Below, one piece after another: positions 53,972 through 61,809 of a stretch of 64,000 bases of DNA. A program made the translations under genes and the position numbers. The stretch's first letter is position 1; each line of letters begins with the position of its first letter. The DNA lies in NCBI GenBank assembly GCA_045125245.1, contig JBGVNF010000021.1, positions 62,001-126,000 on the forward strand, written 5' to 3'. The DNA comes from SVEL01 sp045125245 (GTDB lineage: Bacteria > Bacillota > Clostridia > Lachnospirales > Lachnospiraceae). A model generated the notes under the pieces. It ran no database searches and had not been told where the DNA came from. It was given only the letters and a program-made list of their open reading frames with translations.

Positions 53972-55513
53972 TTATTTCGCAAATTCAATAGCTCTGCTTT
54001 CTCTAATCACATTAACCTTAATCTGACCTGGATATTCGAGCTCATCCTCGATTTGCTTAGAAATATCTCTTGCAAGTAATACCATCTCAGCGTCTGATAC
54101 CTGTTCTGGTAATACCATAATACGAACTTCTCTACCTGCCTGAATAGCAAAAGATTTATCAACACCCTTATACGAGTTAGTAATATCTTCTAACTGCTGT
54201 AATCTATTGGTGTATGTTTCTAAAGTTTCTCTTCTAGCACCTGGTCTAGCTGCTGAAATCGCATCAGCTGCCTGTACTATACAAGCGATAAGCGATTCTG
54301 GTTCAACATCACCATGATGTGCCTCAACTGCATTAATGATGAGCGCTGATTCTTTATACTTTCTACAAAGGTCAACACCAATCTGGATATGCGAGCCTTC
54401 CATCTCGTGGTCAACAGACTTACCAATATCATGCAATAAACCTGCACGCTTAGCTTGTCTTACATCCACGCCGATTTCACCAGCTAATAAACCTGATAAA
54501 TGAGCAACTTCTATAGAATGCTTTAATGCATTCTGTCCAAAGCTTGTTCTGAACTTCATCTTACCAAGTAATCTTACAAGTTCAGGATGTATACCATGAA
54601 CGCCAACTTCTAAAGTTGCGGCCTCGCCTTCCTCTCTCATCATCGTTTCAACTTCTTTTTGTGCCTTTTCAACCATCTCTTCGATTCTTGCTGGATGAAT
54701 TCTTCCATCAACAATCAACTTTTCAAGAGCGATTCTAGCAACCTCTCTTCTGATTGGATCAAAGCTTGATAAGATAACTGCTTCTGGAGTATCGTCAATG
54801 ATAAGGTCAACACCTGTCATTGTCTCAAGAGTACGGATATTTCTACCTTCTCTACCGATAATTCTACCCTTCATCTCATCATTTGGAAGCTGAACTACTG
54901 AAATAGTAGCTTCAGATACGTGATCAGCTGCACACTTCTGTATAGCACCTACAACATATTCCTTAGCTTTCTTTCCTGCTTCTTCCTTAGCTCGAGCTTC
55001 GAGCTCTTTGATTAATTTTGCAGTATCATGTTTAACTTCTTCTTCAACAGTTTGTAATAAAATTTCTTTTGCTTGTTCGGAGGTTAATCCAGAGATTCTT
55101 TCCAGTTCCTGTGTTCTTTGCTCATTAAGTTTCTCAACTTCAGCTTTAATCTTAGCAAGTTGTTCTTCCTTCTTTACAAGGGCGCTTTCTTTCTTCTCAA
55201 GCATTTCTGATTTCTTATCAACAGATTCTTCCTTTGATAATACTCTCTTCTCATACTTCTGTAATTCTGCTCTACGTTCCTTTGTCTCTTTCTCAAGTTC
55301 ATTCTTAGTCTTAAGTGACTCTTCCTTAACTTCTAAGAGAGCTTCCTTCTTTGTAGCTTCAGCAGTCTTAACAGCTTCATCTATAATCTCTCTAGCTTGA
55401 GCTTCGGCGCCTCCTATCTTGGACTCTACAACCTTCTTGCGATATGTAATAGCTGCAATCCATGAAATTATGGCAACAACAGCGCCTACCGCAATACATA
55501 CTAAATGTTCCAC
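53972..55513 (-). CDS. rny: Ribonuclease Y
   Basis: A 513-residue endoribonuclease that starts mRNA decay at the membrane. One N-terminal helix (about 3-23) is followed by a long coiled coil (about 30-190, rich in Lys and Glu), a KH domain with GRIIGREGRNIRTLE near 215-230, and an HD domain with HSIEVAHLSGLLAGE and LLHDIGKSVDHEMEGSH. Length matches the family (about 515). The start is a GTG with GGGAGG 7 bases upstream; there is no ATG nearby. It has its own promoter and terminator. Confidence 0.97.
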   Translation of the reverse strand: MEHLVCIAVGAVVAIISWIAAITYRKKVVESKIGGAEAQAREIIDEAVKTAEATKKEALLEVKEESLKTKNELEKETKERRAELQKYEKRVLSKEESVDKKSEMLEKKESALVKKEEQLAKIKAEVEKLNEQRTQELERISGLTSEQAKEILLQTVEEEVKHDTAKLIKELEARAKEEAGKKAKEYVVGAIQKCAADHVSEATISVVQLPNDEMKGRIIGREGRNIRTLETMTGVDLIIDDTPEAVILSSFDPIRREVARIALEKLIVDGRIHPARIEEMVEKAQKEVETMMREEGEAATLEVGVHGIHPELVRLLGKMKFRTSFGQNALKHSIEVAHLSGLLAGEIGVDVRQAKRAGLLHDIGKSVDHEMEGSHIQIGVDLCRKYKESALIINAVEAHHGDVEPESLIACIVQAADAISAARPGARRETLETYTNRLQQLEDITNSYKGVDKSFAIQAGREVRIMVLPEQVSDAEMVLLARDISKQIEDELEYPGQIKVNVIRESRAIEFAK

Positions 55514-55559
55514 AGGAGCACCTCCCTATTCAATTCTATTGTAATAATACAACATATAA

Positions 55560-55588
55560 ATTTTATACTTTTTCACTAATAATGTCAA
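55560..55588 (-). promoter_or_regulatory. Probable sigma-A promoter of rny
   Basis: Minus strand TTGACA (55583-55588, consensus) and TAAAAT (55560-55565) with a 17-base spacer; TATAAA two bases earlier is an alternative -10. About 45 bases before the GTG start. Confidence 0.7.
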
Positions 55589-55613
55589 TAGTTGTATACA
55601 ATTTTTTGTCAAT

Positions 55614-56273
55614 TCAACCACAAAATATTGTGTTTTTTTCTTCTTGTAACACATTTACTATGTCTTCATACATAAAACCCTTTCTAAGTAAAGACATAAT
55701 AATTTTACTTTCATATTTATTATCCATATCCTCTTTTATTCTTTTAACTATGTATTTTCTTATAATATCATACTGTGGATTTTGATTATTTTCATAATTG
55801 TCATCCAAATTGTCCTTATCAAAATCTTCAAAAGCATCTTCTATAATATCCCTTCCGATGCCCTTCACATATAAGCTTTCTTTTATCTTAAGTAAGCTTT
55901 TCTTATTTATATTATAAGAGATAAATCTTTTCGCATATTGATAATCATCAACATAACCGTATTTAGTCAAAAAAATCAATATTTTATCTATAACCGCATC
56001 TGGATAAAACCCCGATTTTAGCTTTGTTTTCATCTGATAAGAAGTCTTATCTGAATCCTTTAGATAATAAAGAGCTCTCTCTTTTCCTCTCTTATATAAA
56101 ATATCTTCTATCTGCGCGTAATGCTCCTCACTAATAAAAGCACCTACCTCAATTCCAAACCTTCTTATTTCTGAAGGGTACAAGGCAATAGTCAAATTGC
56201 TTGTACCCTCCAATAGGATTTTATATCTTTTTTTATTAAGAAGCACTACAGATATTACTCTGTATTTATTCAT
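55614..56273 (-). CDS. recX: Regulatory protein RecX
   Basis: A 219-residue RecX protein, which binds RecA and limits its filament. Three-helix repeats are seen: RALYYLKDSDKTSYQMKTKLKSG (family RAL..L..R..S..EL..KL), YGYVDDYQYAKRFISYN (family G.vdD..yA), and GIGRDIIEDAFED. The N-terminal 65 residues form an extra beta-rich part often present in Firmicutes. It starts 6 bases after the recA stop and is therefore under the same SOS control. Confidence 0.93.
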   Translation of the reverse strand: MNKYRVISVVLLNKKRYKILLEGTSNLTIALYPSEIRRFGIEVGAFISEEHYAQIEDILYKRGKERALYYLKDSDKTSYQMKTKLKSGFYPDAVIDKILIFLTKYGYVDDYQYAKRFISYNINKKSLLKIKESLYVKGIGRDIIEDAFEDFDKDNLDDNYENNQNPQYDIIRKYIVKRIKEDMDNKYESKIIMSLLRKGFMYEDIVNVLQEEKNTIFCG

Positions 56274-56279
56274 GAACTA

Positions 56280-57308
56280 TTATTCCTCATCCTCCATAGC
56301 AGCACCACCTGCTCCTTCTAACTGAAAATGTTCACGAACCGCCGCTTCAACCTTATCTAATATATCAGGATTCTGCTTAAGAAAATTCTTAGCATTCTCT
56401 CTACCCTGGCCAATCTTTTCTCCATTATAGGCATACCAAGCACCACTCTTATTGATAACATCAATACTTGCTGCCAAATCAAGAAGATCTCCTGCCTTAG
56501 ATATACCCTCGCCAAACATAATATCAAACTCAGCTTCTTTAAACGGAGGTGCAATCTTATTCTTTACAATCTTTATACGAGTACGGCTACCTACCACATC
56601 GCCACCACTCTTTAATGTCTCAGTCTTTCTTACATCCATACGAACAGATGAATAGAACTTCAATGCTCTACCACCAGTTGTTGTCTCAGGATTACCAAAC
56701 ATAACGCCGATTTTCTCACGAAGCTGATTAATAAAGATAACTATACAATTAGACTTACTAATAACAGCTGTAAGCTTACGAAGAGCCTGTGACATAAGTC
56801 TCGCCTGTAATCCCACATGCGAATCACCCATCTCACCATCGATTTCAGCCTTAGGAACAATCGCCGCAACAGAGTCAACGATAACTATATCTATAGCACC
56901 ACTTCTAACCATAGTCTCAGTAATCTCTAATGCCTGCTCACCGAAATCAGGCTGTGAAATATAAAGATTATCTATGTCTACTCCAATATTCTTGGCATAA
57001 ACAGGATCAAGCGCATGCTCTGCATCTATAAATCCAGCGATACCGCCTCTTTTTTGAACCTCAGCTACCATATGTAATGCTACAGTTGTCTTACCACTTG
57101 ACTCTGGTCCGTATATTTCAATGATACGCCCCTTAGGCACACCGCCAAGTCCAAGTGCTATATCAAGGCTTATAGAGCCTGTAGGTACTGTCTCTATATT
57201 CATATTACTTGATGAATCACCAAGCTTCATAACTGAACCCTTACCATGCTGTTTCTCAATCTGCGACAATGCCGCATCCAATGCTTTTAATTTCTCGTTC
57301 TTATCCAT
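56280..57308 (-). CDS. recA: Recombinase RecA
   Basis: A 342-residue strand-exchange ATPase. Walker A is GPESSGKTT at 67-75; IDIVIVDSVAAIVPKAE is Walker B, FINQLREKIGVMFGNPETTTGGRALKFY holds loop L2, and the C-terminus is acidic (EDE). The ATG at 57308 has AAGGAG 7 bases upstream; a longer open frame is not used because it covers the promoter and SOS box. In one unit with recX. Confidence 0.98.
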   Translation of the reverse strand: MDKNEKLKALDAALSQIEKQHGKGSVMKLGDSSSNMNIETVPTGSISLDIALGLGGVPKGRIIEIYGPESSGKTTVALHMVAEVQKRGGIAGFIDAEHALDPVYAKNIGVDIDNLYISQPDFGEQALEITETMVRSGAIDIVIVDSVAAIVPKAEIDGEMGDSHVGLQARLMSQALRKLTAVISKSNCIVIFINQLREKIGVMFGNPETTTGGRALKFYSSVRMDVRKTETLKSGGDVVGSRTRIKIVKNKIAPPFKEAEFDIMFGEGISKAGDLLDLAASIDVINKSGAWYAYNGEKIGQGRENAKNFLKQNPDILDKVEAAVREHFQLEGAGGAAMEDEE

Positions 57309-57329
57309 AATAATCTCCTTCCTGATTAT

Positions 57330-57343
57330 CAAACATTTGTTCG
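57330..57343 (-). promoter_or_regulatory. LexA (SOS) box of recA
   Basis: CAAACATTTGTTCG on the plus strand matches the Gram-positive LexA consensus CGAACATATGTTCG at 12 of 14 positions. It lies just downstream of the recA -10, where binding would block initiation. A weaker half-conserved copy lies at 57401-57414. Confidence 0.82.
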
Positions 57344-57352
57344 GATAACTAT

Positions 57353-57381
57353 AATATACAATACGACCTAACAAATGTCAA
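57353..57381 (-). promoter_or_regulatory. Promoter of recA-recX
   Basis: Minus strand TTGACA (57376-57381) and TATATT (57353-57358) with a 17-base spacer, overlapping the region of the SOS boxes. Confidence 0.82.
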
Positions 57382-57497
57382 TATTTTTTCTACATTTTTT
57401 CGAACAAACTTTCTGTTTTTGTTTTTTCAATTATATAATAATCAATTCTTGGGGTAATAAACAGGACAATACTTTAAAAATACTGTAAAATAAAAAA

Positions 57498-57522
57498 GAA
57501 GTGAACAATTTCTGTTCACTTC
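57498..57522 (-). terminator. Intrinsic terminator after cinA
   Basis: Perfect 10-bp stem (GAAGTGAACA, 57498-57507 with 57513-57522), 5-base loop and TTTTTT on the minus strand. It ends the yicC-to-cinA operon and insulates recA. Confidence 0.92.
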
Positions 57523-57555
57523 CAATCTATCATTTAGATGAATATTTGTCAAGGA

Positions 57556-58032
57556 TTAGTGATTTTCCAATAAATCCATTGCCATCTTGATAGCTTCATC
57601 TGTTGCCTGCTTTCTTATCTGTGTTCTATCACCTTCAAAATTAAAGCAACTAACCAACACTTCTTCCTTATAAGCACAAGCAATATATACAAGTCCAACT
57701 GGTTTCTCCATACTTCCACCGCCTGGTCCAGCTATACCAGAAGTAACTATAGACACATCACATCCTGTAGCTCTGCGACATCCCACAGCCATTTCTTTTA
57801 CAACCTCTTGACTTACTGCACCATATTTTTCCAAAATATCTTCTGATACATTTAGATATTTCATCTTCGCTTCATTGGAATATGTAATAAAGCCTTCATA
57901 ATATACGTCAGACGCACCCGGTACATCTATAATTCTCGATGCTATCATACCACCTGTACATGATTCTGCGCTGGAAACTGTAAGTCCCATCTCCGCTAAC
58001 GTCTGAACTAGTCTTTCCTCTACACTCAACAT
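57556..58032 (-). CDS. CinA C-terminal domain protein (nicotinamide-nucleotide amidase type)
   Basis: A 158-residue CinA_C protein without the N-terminal MoCF domain of full-length CinA. SSAESCTGGMIASRI and VTSGIAGPGGGSMEKPVGLVYIA are the family's conserved blocks. PncC proteins of this form deamidate NMN. It lies between pgsA and recA, as cinA does in many Firmicutes, where it is co-expressed with recA; here a terminator separates them. Confidence 0.93.
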   Translation of the reverse strand: MLSVEERLVQTLAEMGLTVSSAESCTGGMIASRIIDVPGASDVYYEGFITYSNEAKMKYLNVSEDILEKYGAVSQEVVKEMAVGCRRATGCDVSIVTSGIAGPGGGSMEKPVGLVYIACAYKEEVLVSCFNFEGDRTQIRKQATDEAIKMAMDLLENH

Positions 58033-58046
58033 TTTATATCCACTCT

Positions 58047-58613
58047 TTATTTATTGTTTTCCTTTAATACTGCCTTATTCTTAGCAATATAATCAATCAT
58101 TGAAATCACTGTAAGTACAAGTGAAATAACGATAAGGATATTGCCTAAGATATCATAAATAGGAAAATCAAATATATATTCTACGATAAACCAATTCAAA
58201 TCGAGTATTAACCAAATAATCATAATCATCTGGAAAACAGTCTTAACCTTGCCCCAAATACTTGCAGCTATTACTATACCATTATCTGCAGCAATTGTTC
58301 TAAATCCGCTAATAATAAGCTCTCTACTTATGATAACAATAACAATCCAAGCAGGAATTCTACCAACAAGACAAATAAGTGCTGCTGAAACAAGAAGCTT
58401 ATCTGCTAAAGGATCCATAAATTTTCCAAAATTTGTAATGAGATTGTACTTTCTTGCAATATGTCCGTCCATAGCATCTGTTATACTAGCCATTACAAAA
58501 AGTAAAACCGCTATAAAGTTGCCCCATCTGCCAAGACAATCAATTTCCATAAAAAATACAAAAAATGGAATCGTACATACTCTTAATACTGTAAGTTTGT
58601 TTGCTAAATTCAT
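58047..58613 (-). CDS. pgsA: CDP-diacylglycerol-glycerol-3-phosphate 3-phosphatidyltransferase PgsA
   Basis: A 188-residue integral membrane enzyme that makes phosphatidylglycerol phosphate. The CDP-alcohol phosphotransferase motif is complete: DAMDGHIARKYN then FGKFMDPLADK (D-x2-D-G-x2-A-R-x8-G-x3-D-x3-D). About five membrane helices. The start ATG overlaps the rimO stop (ATGA). Confidence 0.96.
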   Translation of the reverse strand: MNLANKLTVLRVCTIPFFVFFMEIDCLGRWGNFIAVLLFVMASITDAMDGHIARKYNLITNFGKFMDPLADKLLVSAALICLVGRIPAWIVIVIISRELIISGFRTIAADNGIVIAASIWGKVKTVFQMIMIIWLILDLNWFIVEYIFDFPIYDILGNILIVISLVLTVISMIDYIAKNKAVLKENNK

Positions 58614-59932
58614 AATACTTCTCCAATCAAATCATATTCATTTGCGCCTGTAACTTTTACTTTTACTAAATCTCCGCTGATAAATTCCTCACCGGTGCTT
58701 ATAAATATATTACCATCTATACCTGGCGCATCCATATAAGTTCTACCTACATAAGCAGGCTCATTTGCTATCTTCCCTTCAACCATGACAAGAAGTTCCC
58801 TTCCTATCATACTTATCGATTTGTCAAATGCTATTTCTTGTTGAAGTTCCATAATCTCATCACGCCATTGTTCCTTCACATCCTCAGGCAACTGATTATC
58901 CATAGTTGCTGCTGGTGTATTTTCTTCTGGCGAGTATGTAAACACTCCTAATCGGTCAAATTCCATCTCGTCCACAAATTCCATCATCTCCTGATGATTT
59001 TCTTCTGTTTCACCTGGGAAACCTGCGATAAGTGTAGTTCTTAACACAATATCAGGTATACGTTGTCTAAGCTTATTTATTATAGCGATTAACTCATTCT
59101 TAGATGTTCGTCTTCCCATTCGTTTAAGTACAGAATCTGAACAATGCTGAATCGGCATATCAAGGTAATGACACACCTTTTTCTCAGTTGCTATAGTCTC
59201 AATAAGTTCATCATATATTTCTTCAGGATAACAGTACATAATTCTAACCATCTTAATACCGTTTATCTTACACAATTCCTTAAGTAGTATATGAAGAGAC
59301 TTTTCACCATACAAATCAACGCCATACATAGTAGTCTCCTGAGCAACTAATATAAGCTCTTTTACACCAATACTGGCTAGATATTCTGCTTCCTTTACAA
59401 GACTCTCCATAGGAACACTTCTAAAGTTACCTCTTATCTTAGGAATTATACAATAAGTACAATGCTTATCGCATCCTTCTGCTATCTTTAAATGAGCATA
59501 ATATCCACCTGTTGTAACCATGCGATTAACATCGATTTCAGGAATTCTATTGATTTCTTTAAAGATTAATGGTTTTTCACCGTTAAGGGCAGCATCCACA
59601 GCTTCTACAATATCATCATATGAAGCCGTACCTAACACTGCATCCACTTCTGGAATCTCTTTAATTATCTCGTCCTTGTATCTCTCTGCAAGACATCCCG
59701 TTACAATAAGTGCCTTAAGATTACCGTTTTCCTTATACTGTGCCATCTCAAGAATAGTTTCTATACTCTCTTCTTTGGCATCATTTATAAAACAACAAGA
59801 ATTTACTACGATAATCTCAGCTTCCGTTTCATCATCAGTAAAACAGTAGCCTTTTGCACCTAACAATCCTAACATCTTCTCAGTATCTACAAGATTCTTA
59901 TCACAACCAAGTGATATAAACATTATCTTCAT
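58610..59932 (-). CDS. rimO: Ribosomal protein uS12 methylthiotransferase RimO
   Basis: A 440-residue radical SAM methylthiotransferase that modifies an Asp of ribosomal protein uS12. The N-terminal domain begins IMFISLGCDKNLVDTE, the form typical of RimO rather than MiaB; the radical SAM site is CDKHCTYCIIPKIRGNFRS and a C-terminal TRAM domain covers about 370-440. Overlaps pgsA by 4 bases. Confidence 0.96.
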   Translation of the reverse strand: MKIMFISLGCDKNLVDTEKMLGLLGAKGYCFTDDETEAEIIVVNSCCFINDAKEESIETILEMAQYKENGNLKALIVTGCLAERYKDEIIKEIPEVDAVLGTASYDDIVEAVDAALNGEKPLIFKEINRIPEIDVNRMVTTGGYYAHLKIAEGCDKHCTYCIIPKIRGNFRSVPMESLVKEAEYLASIGVKELILVAQETTMYGVDLYGEKSLHILLKELCKINGIKMVRIMYCYPEEIYDELIETIATEKKVCHYLDMPIQHCSDSVLKRMGRRTSKNELIAIINKLRQRIPDIVLRTTLIAGFPGETEENHQEMMEFVDEMEFDRLGVFTYSPEENTPAATMDNQLPEDVKEQWRDEIMELQQEIAFDKSISMIGRELLVMVEGKIANEPAYVGRTYMDAPGIDGNIFISTGEEFISGDLVKVKVTGANEYDLIGEVL

Positions 59933-59951
59933 AGCTGACTCCGATTTATAA

Positions 59952-60197
59952 TTATTCTGATATTTCTTCGTCTCCTACAATCTTTACCTTACTCTTGTAA
60001 AGCTCTTCAATAGCTACTGATAAAGGCTTGTTATTCTTAACATTTTTTACAAGTGGCTGCTCTCCAGCAATAATCTGTCTTGCTCTCTTAGCTGTAGCAT
60101 ATACGATTGAGTATCTGCTCTGAACAACTGGCTGCTCGCCTGGCTCAACGTCGCTATTTACTACTGCCATTAAATCTGAATATGATGGATGTAACAT
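59952..60197 (-). CDS. rpoZ: RNA polymerase omega subunit
   Basis: An 81-residue omega subunit starting MLHPSYSDLM. The family segment SRYSIVYATAKRARQIIAG is clear, with KPLSVAIEELYKSKV near the end. It sits 2 bases after gmk, the usual gmk-rpoZ pair. GGAAGGAG precedes the ATG. Confidence 0.95.
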   Translation of the reverse strand: MLHPSYSDLMAVVNSDVEPGEQPVVQSRYSIVYATAKRARQIIAGEQPLVKNVKNNKPLSVAIEELYKSKVKIVGDEEISE

Positions 60198-60199
60198 AA

Positions 60200-60832
60200 T
60201 TATTCTCCTTCCGAGAAGATTTTCAAATCCTCTCTAAAAAAATTTATTTTATTGATATTCCTACTTACTTTAGAATGCTCCATTTGAACTATCTTATGAA
60301 GATTTTCAACACATTCATCTAATTTATCATTAATAAGTAAGTAATCATATTTGTCCATATACACAACTTCTTCGCTTGCGCGCTTAAGTCTTGCCTTGAT
60401 AGTTTCACTATCTTCAGTTCCGCGTCCCTCAAGACGTTTCTTTAACTCTTCTGCTGTAGGTGGAGTAATAAACACAAGTACTGTTTCAGGCATCATCTCC
60501 TTAACCTTCATAGTTCCCTGCATCTCTATCTCAAGGATAACATCCTTGCCCTCATCAAGCATCTTTTCTACATATTCCTTAGGAGTTCCATAATAGTTGC
60601 CTACGTACTTAGCATACTCGATAAGCTGATTATTCTCTATCATGGTTTCAAATTCTTCAACTGTTTTAAAGAAATACTCTCTTCCATCCTGTTCACCAGG
60701 TCTTGGCGATCTCGTAGTAGCTGAAATACTTAATGCATAGTTATCATACTCACTCATAAGCTTCTTCATAACAGTACCTTTACCAGCACCTGAAAATCCA
60801 GAAACTATAATAAGAATTCCTCTATCCTTCAT
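60200..60832 (-). CDS. gmk: Guanylate kinase
   Basis: A 210-residue kinase converting GMP to GDP. The P-loop is SGFSGAGKGTV near 11-21, followed by SISATTRSPRPGEQDGREYFF and VILEIEMQGTMKVKEM, all canonical. Starts 9 bases after yicC. GTAGGAGG precedes the ATG. Confidence 0.97.
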   Translation of the reverse strand: MKDRGILIIVSGFSGAGKGTVMKKLMSEYDNYALSISATTRSPRPGEQDGREYFFKTVEEFETMIENNQLIEYAKYVGNYYGTPKEYVEKMLDEGKDVILEIEMQGTMKVKEMMPETVLVFITPPTAEELKKRLEGRGTEDSETIKARLKRASEEVVYMDKYDYLLINDKLDECVENLHKIVQMEHSKVSRNINKINFFREDLKIFSEGE

Positions 60833-60841
60833 ATAGACCTC

Positions 60842-61720
60842 CTACTCAATATTTTGAATCTGTTCTCTAACCTTTTCAATCTCTGTCTTTAAATCAATAC
60901 CCTTGTTGGTAACTTCCAAATCGTTAGCCTTAGAAAGAACAGTATTCGCTTCTCTATTCATCTCCTGAGCTAAGAAATCAAGCTTTCTTCCGATGTCACC
61001 ACCCTGAATCAAGTCAGCCTTCATCTTCTCTATATGACTTCTCAACCTTACCAACTCTTCATCTACACACATTTTGTCTGCAAATAATACAACCTCAGTT
61101 GCAATTCTTGACTCATCAACCGGTGTATTTCCAAGAAGTTCCTCAACCTGCGCTCTTAGATTACTTCTGTACTCTTCAAAAACCTTAGGCGAACGAACTG
61201 CAATAAATTCAACAATTTTAAGCATCTCATCTAATTTGTTGATTAAATCTTCTCTCAGATGCTCTCCTTCTACAATTCTTGACTGTGTAAATTTCTCACA
61301 CGCACCATTTATAGCTTCTGAAACAAGTTTCCAAAGCTCATCCTCATCAGTTTCCTGTTCTTCCATAGTAAGAACCTCTGGACATCTAGATAAAGACAAC
61401 ACAGATATATCATTATTTAATCCAAATGTTTTATGAATTTTCTCAAAATATGATAAATATTCCTTAGCTAATTCTTCATTGTATTTAAGATAAGAATTAT
61501 TCTCAGATAAATCCTCGTAAGAAATAAATATATCAATCTTGCCTCTTGATGCATACTTCTTGATTTCACTACGAATAGCACCATCAAACATATTAAACAC
61601 CTTTGGCATACGAATATTCATATCAAGATATCTGTGATTAACAGATTTCATCTCAACTGTAACTTTTTTGCTGCTTGTAGACGCTTCAAAACGTCCAAAG
61701 CCTGTCATACTTTTTATCAT
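60842..61720 (-). CDS. YicC family endoribonuclease
   Basis: A 292-residue protein of the YicC/YloC family. N-terminal IKSMTGFGR is the family's signature; VEMKSVNHRYLDMNIRMP and the C-terminal GGDIGRKLDFLAQEMNREANTV are also strongly conserved. YicC/YloC proteins are endoribonucleases acting on some RNAs. First gene of the yicC-gmk-rpoZ-rimO-pgsA-cinA operon; the promoter is at 61770-61798. Confidence 0.94.
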   Translation of the reverse strand: MIKSMTGFGRFEASTSSKKVTVEMKSVNHRYLDMNIRMPKVFNMFDGAIRSEIKKYASRGKIDIFISYEDLSENNSYLKYNEELAKEYLSYFEKIHKTFGLNNDISVLSLSRCPEVLTMEEQETDEDELWKLVSEAINGACEKFTQSRIVEGEHLREDLINKLDEMLKIVEFIAVRSPKVFEEYRSNLRAQVEELLGNTPVDESRIATEVVLFADKMCVDEELVRLRSHIEKMKADLIQGGDIGRKLDFLAQEMNREANTVLSKANDLEVTNKGIDLKTEIEKVREQIQNIE

Positions 61721-61741
61721 GTCTTTCCCCTTTTATAGTCA

Positions 61742-61765
61742 TAGCTATGGCATTTACCATAGCTA
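61742..61765 (-). promoter_or_regulatory. 5' stem-loop of the yicC operon mRNA
   Basis: A perfect 9-bp stem (TAGCTATGG, 61742-61750 with 61757-61765) with a 6-base loop. It begins within 1-3 bases of the expected transcription start and has no U tract, so it looks like a stabilising 5' hairpin. Confidence 0.55.
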
Positions 61766-61769
61766 ATCA

Positions 61770-61798
61770 ATTATAGACCATTTTTCAATAAAAATCAA
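61770..61798 (-). promoter_or_regulatory. Probable sigma-A promoter of the yicC-gmk-rpoZ-rimO-pgsA-cinA operon
   Basis: Minus strand TTGATT (61793-61798) and TATAAT (61770-61775) with a 17-base spacer; expected start near 61763. Confidence 0.75.
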
Positions 61799-61809
61799 TG
61801 TTTTTTTCT

